The notes under the pieces: model-generated
What the model saw: only the letters and a program-made list of their open reading frames with translations
What the model was told of the DNA's origin: nothing
Databases searched by the model: none
Position numbers and translations under genes: made by a program
Shown: in pieces, positions 34,268 through 43,934 of the stretch
Layout of the letters: each line of letters starts with the position of its first letter
Numbering within the stretch: the first letter of the stretch is position 1
DNA from: Listeria booriae
GTDB lineage: Bacteria > Bacillota > Bacilli > Lactobacillales > Listeriaceae
Direction of reading: 5' to 3'
Assembly (NCBI RefSeq): GCF_000766865.1
Contig: NZ_JNFA01000031.1
Location: forward strand, 103,798 to 167,797
DNA: 64,000 nucleotides

Positions 34268-35740
34268 TTGGCAGGTTTAAATATTGTTGCAATTACAAAC
34301 TGTCCAGCGGGGATTGCCCACACGTATATGGTTGCAGAAGCACTAGAACGAAAAGCAGTTTCGCTTGGATACACGATTAAAGTAGAAACACAGGGCGCGA
34401 GTGGTGTTGAAAATCATTTAACACCAGCGGAAATTAAAGCGGCAGATTACGTTATTTTAGCGTTAGGACGGACAATTAGTGAGGAAGATCGGTTCCGTTT
34501 TGCCAATAAAAAAGTGGTGGAACTTAAGGTTTCCGAGGCTTTGAAGCAAATTGAAACGATTTATGATGATTTAGAAGGAAAAGCGACTGTTTTTACAGCG
34601 GAAAACAATATTAAAATGGGAAAACAAGAAGTACCAACTGGTAGCGTCATGAGTCATTTGATGGCGGGAGTTTCTGCGGCATTGCCATTCGTTATTGGTG
34701 GTGGGTTGCTAGTTGCTATCGCGAATATGTTAGTGCAATTCGGTATGCCGTACGTGGATATGGCGAATGGTGACCCTTCATTTACCTGGGTTGTAGAAAC
34801 GATCGGTTATCTAGGATTCAAGTTTATGATTCCGATTATGGGTGCCTATATTGCGAGCTCGATAGGGGATAAACCTGCGTTTGCTCCGGCCTTTTTAGTG
34901 ACGTATTTAGCGAATGATAATACGATGCTCGGCACAGAGTCGGGCGCTGGTTTCCTAGGCGCTGTTGTACTTGGTTTAGCGATCGGTTATTTCGTGAAAT
35001 ACTTCCGAAAAGTCAAACTGGGCAAGGCGTTACAACCGTTACTTGGTTCAATGTTAATTCCGTTTGTGACGTTGTTTGTGTTTGGTATTTTGACATATTA
35101 CGTGCTTGGTCCTGTGATGGGCGGCATGATGGACGGCATGTTGCATTTCTTGAACACGATTCCAACAGAAATGAAATTAGCAGCGGCGTTCTTAGTTGGC
35201 GCAATGTTGGCATTTGACATGGGCGGACCGGTGAATAAAACGGCTTGGTTCTTCTGTTTCTCACTGCTCGACAAAGGAATTTATGATTGGTACGCGATCG
35301 TTGGGGTTGTAGCGTTAATGCCTCCAATGGCAGCGGGAATTTCGACATTTATTGCTCCAAAATTATTTACAAAACAAGAAAAAGGCGCGGCAATCAGTTC
35401 GATTATCGTTGGTTCGACAGTAGCAACAGAGCCTGCGATTCCATATGCGCTTGCGGCACCATTCCCAATGATTACGGCGAACACGCTTAGTGGTGGTATT
35501 GCAGGGATGTTGACAATTATGTTTGGCGTGCAGCGACTAGCACCGGGGATTGGTATTTTTGATCCGTTGATTGGTTTAATGTCGCCGTGGTACTGGTTCT
35601 ATCTCGTATTAGCATTTGGCTTGGCGCTTAATATTTTCTTGATTATCGTTTTGAAAACTTGGTGGATAAAACGGAAAGAGGCGAAACAAAAAAATGGAAA
35701 CGAATTTACTGAAACAACTGGTGATGGCATCGGGGACTAG
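34268..35740 (+). CDS. PTS fructose-class EIIBC (FrvB-like)
   Basis: 490 residues. EIIB domain with active-site Cys in ITNCPAGIAHTYMVAEAL near 10-27, then a linker and a fructose-family EIIC of about nine membrane helices (from SHLMAGVSAALPFVIGGG near 125). It imports and phosphorylates an unidentified sugar or sugar conjugate. TTG start with GGGAG upstream. Its last 47 bases overlap the next gene. Confidence 0.93.
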   Translation: MAGLNIVAITNCPAGIAHTYMVAEALERKAVSLGYTIKVETQGASGVENHLTPAEIKAADYVILALGRTISEEDRFRFANKKVVELKVSEALKQIETIYDDLEGKATVFTAENNIKMGKQEVPTGSVMSHLMAGVSAALPFVIGGGLLVAIANMLVQFGMPYVDMANGDPSFTWVVETIGYLGFKFMIPIMGAYIASSIGDKPAFAPAFLVTYLANDNTMLGTESGAGFLGAVVLGLAIGYFVKYFRKVKLGKALQPLLGSMLIPFVTLFVFGILTYYVLGPVMGGMMDGMLHFLNTIPTEMKLAAAFLVGAMLAFDMGGPVNKTAWFFCFSLLDKGIYDWYAIVGVVALMPPMAAGISTFIAPKLFTKQEKGAAISSIIVGSTVATEPAIPYALAAPFPMITANTLSGGIAGMLTIMFGVQRLAPGIGIFDPLIGLMSPWYWFYLVLAFGLALNIFLIIVLKTWWIKRKEAKQKNGNEFTETTGDGIGD

Positions 35741-36752
35741 TGGTGACGAGCAAGAAATCCGCGAAATCCTATATAAAGAATTAGTAAGTCATGCGGATGA
35801 AATTACGTTCGATGGTTTGGGTAGTTTCATTGCGCGTAAAGGCTCGCGTGGCCCGAAAGTCGCGATTATTGGGCATATGGATGAGGTTGGTTTTATTGTG
35901 AAACACATTTCGCAAGACGGCTTTATTTCGTTTGATACGGTCGGTTCGTGGTGGAATCAGAGCATGTTGAACCATCGTGTGGAAATTAGGACGCAGACTG
36001 GAAAAGTGGCTGGGATTATTGGCTCTATTGCGCCTCATGCGCTGAGTGAAGCGGATAAGGCGCGTCCGATGGAACATGATGCGATGTTTATTGATATTGG
36101 TGCGGACTCTGCGGAAATGGTGGCGGAGATGGGAGTTGCGGTTGGTGACTTTGTTTGTCCAGAGCCGAATTTCACGAATTTGACGCCAGATCGTATTCTT
36201 GGCAAGGCGCTGGATAATCGTGCGGGCTGTGCGCTTGTTGCCGAGCTTTTCAAACGCTGTGACAATGACGAAATCACGCTGTACGCCGTGGCTACTGTGC
36301 AAGAGGAAGTCGGACTTCGCGGTGCGCAAACGTCAGCCGAGGCAATTAAACCGGATATCGCGATTGTTGTCGACACGATGGTGGCTGGGGATACGCCGGG
36401 ATTCGATACGATAAAATTTCCGCTAAAACTCGGTGCCGGCGCGGCTCTTGCCATTTTTGACAAACGCTACATTCCGCATCAAAAGTTAAAACAAAGTCTG
36501 GTTGATACGGCAAAATTGATTGGCGAACCGCTTCAATTTTGCACGATGAAGACGGGGGCTACGGATGGTGGTCGTTATAATGTGATGGGAGGCGGGCGTC
36601 CGGTTGTGGCGTTCTGCTTGCCGACACGGTATTTACACGCCAATTCTTCGATGATTTCCAAAGCCGATTATGATAGTTTGGCAACATTGATTGGGCAGTT
36701 TTTGACGGAATATAATGCACAGAAACATGAAACGATTTGTAAGTATATCTAA
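35694..36752 (+). CDS. M42-family metallopeptidase (FrvX-like)
   Basis: 352 residues with M42 metal-binding motifs: IGHMDEVGF near 61 (His and Asp), DNRAGCAL near 173, EEVGLRGAQT near 204-213 and a later DT...H pattern. The family comprises di-metal aminopeptidases of the TET type, long annotated as endoglucanases. In E. coli frvABXR the same PTS-peptidase association exists. ATG preceded by AGAGG and inside the end of the EIIBC gene, implying coupling. It suggests that the transported compound carries a peptide or amide bond. Confidence 0.9.
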   Translation: METNLLKQLVMASGTSGDEQEIREILYKELVSHADEITFDGLGSFIARKGSRGPKVAIIGHMDEVGFIVKHISQDGFISFDTVGSWWNQSMLNHRVEIRTQTGKVAGIIGSIAPHALSEADKARPMEHDAMFIDIGADSAEMVAEMGVAVGDFVCPEPNFTNLTPDRILGKALDNRAGCALVAELFKRCDNDEITLYAVATVQEEVGLRGAQTSAEAIKPDIAIVVDTMVAGDTPGFDTIKFPLKLGAGAALAIFDKRYIPHQKLKQSLVDTAKLIGEPLQFCTMKTGATDGGRYNVMGGGRPVVAFCLPTRYLHANSSMISKADYDSLATLIGQFLTEYNAQKHETICKYI

Positions 36753-36802
36753 TGGAAGGCTCGGCGGACGCGCTGGGCTTTTTCAAGAAGAGGGTGCACA
36801 GG

Positions 36803-37978
36803 ATGGGAAATTATGATTTTAATAAAGTAATCGATCGCAAAAATACATATTGTACGCAGTGGGACTATATTCAGGACCGTTTCGGTGTGGCGGATTTATT
36901 GCCGTTCTCGATTTCAGATACGGAGTTCCAAGCGCCGACGCCGGTTCTTACGGCGGTTCAAGAACGGGTAGCACACGGGGTTTTTGGCTATTCGCGCTGG
37001 AACCATGATGCTTTTAAAAGTAGTGTGACGAACTGGTATGCCAAACGTTTTCAAGCGGATTTTGATTCGGAGTGGGTGCTGTATAGCCCGACGGTTTGCT
37101 ATTCGATTTCGGTATTATTGCGTCTGAAAAGTGCCGAACAAGATAAGGTTGTTGTTTTTTCACCGATGTACGATGCTTTTTATGACTTGATTCGGGAAAA
37201 TAACCGAGAGCTAGTCGAAAATGAGCTTTTATGGGATAATGGGGAGTATTGCATTGATTTTGAACGCTTGGAAGAGCAGTTGCGGGATGCGAGCATTTTC
37301 TTGTTAACAAATCCGCATAATCCGACGGGGCGGGTCTTTAAAAAATGGGAATTAGAGCGTATTATTGCTATTTGTGCGCAGTATCATGTTTTTCTAATTT
37401 CTGACGATATTCATATGGACATTGTGTATGGCGATGCGAAATATTTGCCGATTCTGGATGTTGCGACAGATCCACAAAACATGTGTATTTGTAGTTCTGC
37501 GAGTAAGACGATGAACACGCCGGGGCTTATTGGCTCATATTTGCTTGTTCCCGATGCAACGTTACGGGCGGCGTTTTTGAAACAATTGAAACAGCGCGAT
37601 GCCTTATCTTCTGTTAGTATTTTAGGCATGTACGCAACAATGGCTGGCTACAACGAAAGCGCGGATTACGTCGACGAACTCGTAGCCCATTTAGAAGGAA
37701 ATATGCACTATATCAAAACCTATTTTGACGAAAAAATTCCTGAAATTAAGTTTCGCATCCCGGAAGGAACGTACTTGGCATGGCTGGATATTTCCGCGCT
37801 CGGCGTGAGCAAAGAGGCTCTGCAAGAAGCCCTTATACATGTCGGAAAAGTAGCAGTGATGCCAGGTGAAACTTACGGCGGCAAAGGATTTTTGCGTTTA
37901 AATATCGCCTGTTCGCGAACGAAACTTATAGACGGCTTAGAACGGATGGACAAAGCAATCCAAACATTGAGGAGGTAA
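36803..37978 (+). CDS. PatB/MalY-family PLP-dependent C-S lyase
   Basis: 391 residues, fold-type I aminotransferase. NPHNPTGRVF near 178-187, SDDIHMDIVYG near 211-221 and the PLP lysine in SASKTMNTPGL near 243. MalY/PatB proteins cleave the C-S bond of cystathionine and other cysteine S-conjugates. ATG 36803 has AAGAGGG eight bases upstream; a start at 36752 would touch the M42 stop but has no SD. Two bases separate its stop from the regulator frame. Its place in a PTS operon hints at a cysteine conjugate as substrate. Confidence 0.91.
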   Translation: MGNYDFNKVIDRKNTYCTQWDYIQDRFGVADLLPFSISDTEFQAPTPVLTAVQERVAHGVFGYSRWNHDAFKSSVTNWYAKRFQADFDSEWVLYSPTVCYSISVLLRLKSAEQDKVVVFSPMYDAFYDLIRENNRELVENELLWDNGEYCIDFERLEEQLRDASIFLLTNPHNPTGRVFKKWELERIIAICAQYHVFLISDDIHMDIVYGDAKYLPILDVATDPQNMCICSSASKTMNTPGLIGSYLLVPDATLRAAFLKQLKQRDALSSVSILGMYATMAGYNESADYVDELVAHLEGNMHYIKTYFDEKIPEIKFRIPEGTYLAWLDISALGVSKEALQEALIHVGKVAVMPGETYGGKGFLRLNIACSRTKLIDGLERMDKAIQTLRR

Positions 37979-37983
37979 AAGTG

Positions 37984-39711
37984 ATGCTAAATCAGCGGCA
38001 AGTACAAATCATGGAACATCTAGAACATAGCAAAGCAAGCGGTTTGGAACTCGCAAAAATCACGGGGACCTCTAAAAGAACTGTTTTGCGCGATATTTCT
38101 CAAATAAATTACCTTCTTGGTGAAACGGGTGAGGTGATATCGAATCCATTAGGCGGCTATCAGCTTCATATTCGCGACAAGCAAGCCTATATGAATTTGT
38201 TGCATCAGTCTATGTATGATGACGAACTTATTTTGCTTGAACTATTATGTCATGATTTCAGAACACTGGATGATTTAGCAGCCACTTTATACGTATCCAA
38301 ACCAACATTATCTGAAAAAATCGTGTTTTTACGTAGTCACTACGCCAATCGTCTGGCGATTAAATCCAAGCCGAACTACGGTCATTACTTAGACGAAACA
38401 ATTATGCGAAAATTAATTTTGTTAGCGAACTTAATTGATAAAAATCCAGCCTTCTTTTGCAATCGCTTGGGCATCGAGATGGCGGATTACAACGCGCTTT
38501 TACAAACCGTGCGGGCAAGCGAGATTAGCGAGTATTATCCCAACATTCATTCGGCGCATTTTGTGAGTTTACTTTTGGCTGCGCAAGTGTTGGGGGATGA
38601 AACAGGAGAAGTCGCGTCATTTTTCCGTGTATTTGAGATCGGCGAGGAAGCTTGCGCGTTATTGACGGCATTCACTTCTACGCAAAAACAAAAAGATGCA
38701 CTGGTGACGTTAGAACAAGTACAGCAAATGCTACAACAGCTCGCGGAACATTATAATGCTTCTGTGTACGATTTGGAATTAGTGGAGCAATTGACCGCAC
38801 ATTTGAAGCGAAGCATCGCGTACCCCATTATTTTACACGACCGGAAACTGCATAATATCGCGAACATTAAAGCGGTCTATCCGCTAGCTTTTGATTTGAG
38901 CATTGCTTTTGTAGCACGTGCCAACGAACAATTTGGCATGGAACTTTATGATATTGACTTGATTGGGCTTTATTTTTCGTGTGCGATGGAACGGATGAAA
39001 CAGCCAGCTTCGAAGGTGTTACTTTTCTCCGACCAGTACGCGGTGGCTAGTATCAACAAGCAGATGATCGAAAAAGAACTGCCGGCAATCGAACTTATTT
39101 TAGTCATGCACCGTCAAGAATTGAAGTCCGCGCTAGAACAACACGACATCAAGCTCATCCTAAACAACGCGCCATTCCAAGAAGTAAATAGCGATGTCAC
39201 GCAAATCTCAATCAAACAAGTGATTACCAAGGCCGAACTCCAAACAATCCAAGACACGCTAGAAAAAATCGACGTGCATAAAAATATTAAAACGTATTTC
39301 CCTGAAGCGCTGGCAATGAGTTATCAAAATAAGCCAACCGATAATTGGGATGCGGTTATTGCGGGGATTTGCATACAGCTTGAGGCGAATGGGACGCTCA
39401 GTGAGGAAGAAGCAGTCAAAATTAAAGAACGGGAGCAAAAAGGCGATAATCTTGTCATTAACCACCTCGCCGTTCCGCATTGTACGACCCAGCGAAACCA
39501 AGCATTTTTTGCGGTATTTGTGCATTTGATTCATCCAGTAGAAGTGGATGGCACGTTGGTGCAGAACGTTTTAGTAGCTTGTGTGAATCCGAATGTTAGC
39601 ACGGAATTGAAAGTTTTTAGTTATTTGTATTATGTGTTGAATGAGCATGAGGAAGAAGTGATTCTTGGCATCGAAGACTACGCGTCGTTTATTGCATGTA
39701 TTGAGAAATAG
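37984..39711 (+). CDS. PRD-containing transcriptional regulator (FrvR/BglG-MtlR type)
   Basis: 575 residues: N-terminal HTH (LNQRQVQIMEHLEHSKASG, SKRTVLRDISQINYLLGE), two PTS regulation domains in the middle (about 170-390), an EIIB-like part and a C-terminal EIIA-2 domain with HLAVPHC near 499. Such proteins activate PTS operons and are switched by phosphorylation through HPr and the cognate EII. ATG 37984 sits eight bases after GGAGG; GTG 37981 is possible. Probable activator of the operon it ends. Confidence 0.9.
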   Translation: MLNQRQVQIMEHLEHSKASGLELAKITGTSKRTVLRDISQINYLLGETGEVISNPLGGYQLHIRDKQAYMNLLHQSMYDDELILLELLCHDFRTLDDLAATLYVSKPTLSEKIVFLRSHYANRLAIKSKPNYGHYLDETIMRKLILLANLIDKNPAFFCNRLGIEMADYNALLQTVRASEISEYYPNIHSAHFVSLLLAAQVLGDETGEVASFFRVFEIGEEACALLTAFTSTQKQKDALVTLEQVQQMLQQLAEHYNASVYDLELVEQLTAHLKRSIAYPIILHDRKLHNIANIKAVYPLAFDLSIAFVARANEQFGMELYDIDLIGLYFSCAMERMKQPASKVLLFSDQYAVASINKQMIEKELPAIELILVMHRQELKSALEQHDIKLILNNAPFQEVNSDVTQISIKQVITKAELQTIQDTLEKIDVHKNIKTYFPEALAMSYQNKPTDNWDAVIAGICIQLEANGTLSEEEAVKIKEREQKGDNLVINHLAVPHCTTQRNQAFFAVFVHLIHPVEVDGTLVQNVLVACVNPNVSTELKVFSYLYYVLNEHEEEVILGIEDYASFIACIEK

Positions 39712-39724
39712 CGTGAAGAGATGA

Positions 39725-39768
39725 AAAGGCTTGAAAAGCAAAGGGATACTTTGTTTTCAAGCCTTTAT
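39725..39768. terminator. Terminator between the frv-like operon and the PL8 gene
   Basis: AAAGGCTTGAAAACAAA-type stem (left AAAGGCTTGAAAAGCAAAG, right TTTGTTTTCAAGCCTTT, with one bulged base) flanked by A and T tracts; usable from both sides. Confidence 0.85.
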
Positions 39769-39773
39769 TTATG

Positions 39774-42128
39774 CTATTTGCCGAATAGGACAGTAAATGA
39801 TTTACCGTTTTTGGCGGAGGTGTTGACTTGGATTCGCCAGTTCTTTCCGGATGTTGTGACGGTAGCTTCTGCAGGTTTGCTTTTTAGTTTATGACCGGCG
39901 AGTTTTGGTACGAGGAAGATGGTGCTTTTTTGTTCCATGGTTGGATCGGATAGGGTTACTTTTTCTGTTTTAGCTGTTTTGCGAACCATGATAGCGCCAC
40001 GGGTTTGGCCGATGTAGCCATTGACGGTGCCGGGATTGCGGAATGTGCCGATCCAAAGGTTCTGGGTTTTGTCGAAGACGGCTTGTTGGTTTAGGTTGTT
40101 CGCGCGAATTTCGATGTCGATTTTTTTGCTGTAGGCTTCGGTTGCTTTTTGATTTTTGCCTGGTAGGATGATGTAGCTATAACTTTTATTGGTTGGCTTT
40201 TTGCCGTGTGAAATGGTGATACCTGCGTAATTGGCGCTTGTTAATGCTGATTTATTACGTGTGTTGATCGTATTCCAATCGCCAGTTCGGGTCTTTTTGT
40301 AGGCGGTTATCGTTGTGGCATTTGGGAAGACGTAGCCGATATTTTGCACAAGTGTGAGACCGTTTAGGTGTGCCCATTTTGTTTTTGCAATCGTTTTTGT
40401 TTGGCCAAGATTTAAGGTTTGACCATTAACGACGAAGGTGTTGCGGGCTGTATTTGTTAGTTGGCGGTTTTCCACGATGGTCTCGGTGTTTAGATTTTCT
40501 TTGGAAGAAATACCAGCGCCTAACGCGACAATTCGGTTATTTAGGAAAAACCATGATTTGCGGGCTTCTAAACTGCTTCCAGTGACGTTTTTCATGCTGT
40601 AGTGCATTGTTGCCGCGCCGTTTGTGCCATCCGAAACACCACCAGACCAAGCTTGTGGGTTGAGGTATTTGGCGTTGTCTACAGTGATAGGTCGTGTTTT
40701 ATGATCGGTTGTTGTGCCTGCGAGACTTGTCATATCAACAGTTCCGTAGTATTCGCCTTCGAATGCGTTGTCGCCGTTGTATAAGTAAAGAGCGCCAGTT
40801 CCGGTGTAAAAGCCTAGTTTATTCGCACCAGTAATGCTTTCAAAGGCAGAGGCTTTCTTCGAGAACATGCTAATTCCTGCTACATAGCTTGGCTTTCTAT
40901 CAATCATTTGACTAGCGTAACTCATCATTTTGTTTTGTGTGGGGCTTGGATAGGCGTTACTGATATTTTTGTTTTGTAGTAAGGTTTGGAAGGTTTGAGC
41001 TTGTGCTACGGTTAATGATTTATAGAAGTCAGCGCGCAATGAGGCGTTAGCAATGGATGATTTTGTTAAGATGGCGTATTTTTTACGATAGGCTGGATTT
41101 GAATTTTTTTGGCTGACAGTGAACATGTCGTAGAGAAGACCATTGCCAACTTGTTCGCTAGTAGTAGCTTTTAAGGTAACGCCACGACCACGAGTCATAT
41201 CTAATGGCTCGTTTTTGTAAAGCACTGGGGAGTAGGTTGTATCAAGGTATTTAAACATCATTGGAAGCGAGCGAAAAGTTCCTAATGTCGATGTGCCGTT
41301 AAATATTTGATAAAAATCGGCGCTTCTGGCCAGAATATCAGCACCGTATCCAGTTGTGTACGGCGTATTTGTATGCTGAATAAAGGTACCATCTTCATAA
41401 AAACCATCACCGCTCGTAACGGGTACATAGACTCTTTTCAAAATATCATTGCCGAGCGTGATTTTGCTTTGATTGTTACCCAAAACACCGCTCATAATAA
41501 TGACAAAGGCTTTGTTCACCCGATTTGCACCAGTTCCTAAATAACGATCTGTAGCGGCTTTTGCAGGATTGAAGCGGTTCACGCCTTTTAAGTAATTTTG
41601 TAGCTGGGCATCGGTTAGATCTGTTTTCATTAAAGTTAGTGTATTGACTAGGGAGCCTGGAGTAGCAATTTGCCAGTCATACCAGTTTCCGTAATTGTCA
41701 ACGGTTTTTTCATTGTAGGCTTTGGTGTAAAACCAATTCAATGCGTACAAAATATTTTGTTTAATAGTCGGACTATGGTAATATATAGAATTCGGTGTTT
41801 GGTATAATGTCGCCATTTTTTCGATATTGAGAGCTGTCATTGTAAGTTGTGTGGAGTTTGTTTTCCAAGAAGTAATGTTAGAGAAAATATAGTTTTTACT
41901 AGGGTTTGTATTTAGTCTACTGAGCACATTTTGTTTTAAATCGTTTTCTTTTTCGGTAAGCGTTAGTTTTAAAGCGGTATTCGATTTTGGAAAGGCTTTT
42001 CCTGTCAATGCTGTTTTCCAATTATTAATCGACGTATTTCGCTCTGCAATGGTTTGCGCAGATACATGGCCAAGGCTAACAACGACAAGCAAAAAGGACA
42101 GTAAAAGGGCAACCAGATATTTTTTCAA
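39774..42128 (-). CDS. Secreted polysaccharide lyase family 8 (hyaluronate/xanthan/chondroitin lyase-like)
   Basis: About 784 residues. Signal peptide (KKYLVALLLSFLLVVVSLGH, cleavage near VSAQT), alpha/alpha-toroid with YGNWYDWQIATPGSLVN near 145-161 and the catalytic block around QHTNTPYTTGYG (about 246-257), central beta-sandwich (MTRGRGVTLKATTSEQ; ENLNTETIVENRQL) and C-terminal beta domain. PL8 enzymes cleave uronic-acid-containing polysaccharides such as hyaluronan or xanthan by beta-elimination; the Asn and His-Tyr pattern is present, but substrate cannot be told. TTG 42128 has GGAG nine bases upstream; a GTG four codons earlier is too close to the SD. Confidence 0.9.
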   Translation of the reverse strand: MKKYLVALLLSFLLVVVSLGHVSAQTIAERNTSINNWKTALTGKAFPKSNTALKLTLTEKENDLKQNVLSRLNTNPSKNYIFSNITSWKTNSTQLTMTALNIEKMATLYQTPNSIYYHSPTIKQNILYALNWFYTKAYNEKTVDNYGNWYDWQIATPGSLVNTLTLMKTDLTDAQLQNYLKGVNRFNPAKAATDRYLGTGANRVNKAFVIIMSGVLGNNQSKITLGNDILKRVYVPVTSGDGFYEDGTFIQHTNTPYTTGYGADILARSADFYQIFNGTSTLGTFRSLPMMFKYLDTTYSPVLYKNEPLDMTRGRGVTLKATTSEQVGNGLLYDMFTVSQKNSNPAYRKKYAILTKSSIANASLRADFYKSLTVAQAQTFQTLLQNKNISNAYPSPTQNKMMSYASQMIDRKPSYVAGISMFSKKASAFESITGANKLGFYTGTGALYLYNGDNAFEGEYYGTVDMTSLAGTTTDHKTRPITVDNAKYLNPQAWSGGVSDGTNGAATMHYSMKNVTGSSLEARKSWFFLNNRIVALGAGISSKENLNTETIVENRQLTNTARNTFVVNGQTLNLGQTKTIAKTKWAHLNGLTLVQNIGYVFPNATTITAYKKTRTGDWNTINTRNKSALTSANYAGITISHGKKPTNKSYSYIILPGKNQKATEAYSKKIDIEIRANNLNQQAVFDKTQNLWIGTFRNPGTVNGYIGQTRGAIMVRKTAKTEKVTLSDPTMEQKSTIFLVPKLAGHKLKSKPAEATVTTSGKNWRIQVNTSAKNGKSFTVLFGK

Positions 42129-42356
42129 AATTTTCACACTCCATTCGTCACATTTTAGACACATTTATGTATTTTAAAGTCGTATATTTTACATATTACC
42201 TCAAAATTTGTGTGAAAAACGGCACGATATGGTAAAAATAATTTTTTTAAACGCGAAAAAAAGATGAAACATCGCAATCTAATGCGACATTCCATCCATA
42301 TTTTAGAAAGTTAATGTTTTACATAAAAACCCTGTTTGTATCTCCGATTAGTTCAT

Positions 42357-42782
42357 TTATTTTACTTTACCGAGATCCATTATTATTTTGATTGCAAACA
42401 ATAGAATAATGAGTGGTAAGAAAACGCCAGATATATTGCTAGTAGCAAGACTGTTTGCTGCGGATAAGAGCATGAAAACACTTAGCGCGAAGTACAGCAT
42501 TTTAGGCACGACAATATTTTTGCGTAGTTTCGAATAGTTATTAAATAGTAACAATGAGAAGATGGCGAACAATACGAAGGACGCAGACATGACGATTTTG
42601 GCAGTGAGCATTGCTTGGGTAGCAACGTCCGAGAGTCCTTTTGTCGATAATTGGAATAGGTAGAACACGCCAAGCACTGTAAACAATGCGTATAGCGCGC
42701 AAATAATGGCGATTGTCAAAGTCATCCAACGCGGGTTTGCGAGTTGTTTATCGACCGTTTTTTCATCCAGTTGATTTTCCAT
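42357..42782 (-). CDS. Four-helix membrane protein of unknown function
   Basis: 141 residues with a short charged N-terminus and four hydrophobic segments (about 20-43, 63-80, 92-112, 117-135). AAGGAG upstream of ATG supports translation. No family motif recognised. It lies between the PL8 gene and the 2TM-repeat operon on the same strand, with a 52-base gap to the latter, so it may belong to the same transcript. Confidence 0.7.
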   Translation of the reverse strand: MENQLDEKTVDKQLANPRWMTLTIAIICALYALFTVLGVFYLFQLSTKGLSDVATQAMLTAKIVMSASFVLFAIFSLLLFNNYSKLRKNIVVPKMLYFALSVFMLLSAANSLATSNISGVFLPLIILLFAIKIIMDLGKVK

Positions 42783-42834
42783 ATTTATAGTAGCTCCTTC
42801 AAAAAAGATTTGCTTCTATAAATGTAACATAAAT

Positions 42835-43473
42835 TTATAAAGAATGCATGTGATGCTTCGCACGAAAGAAGTACATCGATAAAGGCCACCAAACCACCGC
42901 GAAAATCGGATAAATCGCCCAAATCACACTCGGTGAAAACGCCCAGTTCATGCCAATCATAAAAGCACTAACCCAAATGCTAGCCTGAACGGAGTAGGCA
43001 AAAAAGCTTCCTTTACGCGCATGGTACAGCGACAAAGGCCACCAACCAACCGCAAAAATAATCGCGATAACCCAAGGCGCATCCGGTGAAAAAGCAATAT
43101 TTAGCAAGGCATAATAAAGACTTGTCACAACAGCACCAATAATAGCAACCGTCATCGTATACGCTCTTTTTCCAAGCATTGTGAAGACAGGCCAGAACAC
43201 AAGCGGATACGCCGCATAAAGCACCCAGAGCACATCAGGCGTTTCCCGCAAATTAATAACCGTGAGCAAAATAAGAAAAACAAGACTTGTAAACCATGCA
43301 AACTGTTTCAAATTTTGGCGATATACGAAATACATGGATAACGGCCATAATAACAAGGCAATACAAGGATAAATGCTCCAATCAAGCGTTGGCGTTAAAA
43401 AGAAATTGAGTGCCACTAAGAAAAACATGCAGATGGCGCTCCCGACGATTGAAAAACTGACTAAACCTCTCAA
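42835..43473 (-). CDS. Membrane protein of four tandem 2TM modules
   Basis: About 212 residues, eight predicted membrane helices. Four repeats of roughly 52 residues each end in a related block: TPTLDWSIYPCIALLLWPLSM, TPDVLWVLYAAYPLVFWPVF, SPDAPWVIAIIFAVGWWPLSL (shown without last residue) and SPSVIWAIYPIFAVVWWPLS. The same block occurs once in the proteins at 43470-43889 and 5282-5701. TTG 43473 overlaps the upstream TGA and has GGGAGG upstream, giving coupled translation; ATG 43503 is possible but has no SD. Function unknown. Confidence 0.75.
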   Translation of the reverse strand: MRGLVSFSIVGSAICMFFLVALNFFLTPTLDWSIYPCIALLLWPLSMYFVYRQNLKQFAWFTSLVFLILLTVINLRETPDVLWVLYAAYPLVFWPVFTMLGKRAYTMTVAIIGAVVTSLYYALLNIAFSPDAPWVIAIIFAVGWWPLSLYHARKGSFFAYSVQASIWVSAFMIGMNWAFSPSVIWAIYPIFAVVWWPLSMYFFRAKHHMHSL

Positions 43474-43889
43474 TTCATAGCCCTCCCTTGCAAGCGAAGG
43501 CATCTAAAGTACATAGCAAGCGGCCACCAAACGACACCAAAAGCAGGGAAGATGACCCAAAGCACGTTAGGCGTGTAGTAAACATTGATAAAAAGTAGCA
43601 GGCCAATGATGAGCGCTGCGCCGATTAAAGAAAATTGGAAATGCGTCCAAGCAAGATAAGATTTCGGTATTTTCACCCGATATTCGGACAATTCCTCACG
43701 CAAATCCGTTAAGTCACCAAGCTCGACAATAGCCTTATTGATAGCATCTTCTTCGGATTTCCCTTGTGCCATCAGTACATCGACCTTATCTTCCAAGCTC
43801 TGCAAAATTTCTTCTTTCATAAGTAAACTTTCTTCGGTGACCGGAATATCATTAAAAAGTTGGTCGATATGTTTTTTTATAGTTATCAT
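43470..43889 (-). CDS. DUF1700/HAAS-like membrane protein, paralogue of 5282-5701
   Basis: 139 residues, identical in length to the 5282-5701 product and alike in layout: HAAS-like N-terminal part (KEEILQSLEDKVDVLMAQGK, SEEDAINKAIVELGDLTDL) and one 2TM module (TPNVLWVIFPAFGVVWWPLA). ATG 43889 has TTTTGGAGG upstream. No PadR gene is adjacent, but the promoter holds the operator-like 19-mer found before padR at 4921. First gene of the operon with the four-module protein. Confidence 0.8.
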   Translation of the reverse strand: MITIKKHIDQLFNDIPVTEESLLMKEEILQSLEDKVDVLMAQGKSEEDAINKAIVELGDLTDLREELSEYRVKIPKSYLAWTHFQFSLIGAALIIGLLLFINVYYTPNVLWVIFPAFGVVWWPLAMYFRCLRLQGRAMN

Positions 43890-43934
43890 TTTCAAAACCT
43901 CCAAAATATTCAAAATGTAACTGCGCGCACAGTG

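Noticed and set aside
36752..36802. Start of the PatB gene directly on the M42 stop
   Set aside because: Although the overlap looks like coupling, there is no SD; ATG 36803 has AAGAGGG at eight bases and begins with the usual family N-terminus.
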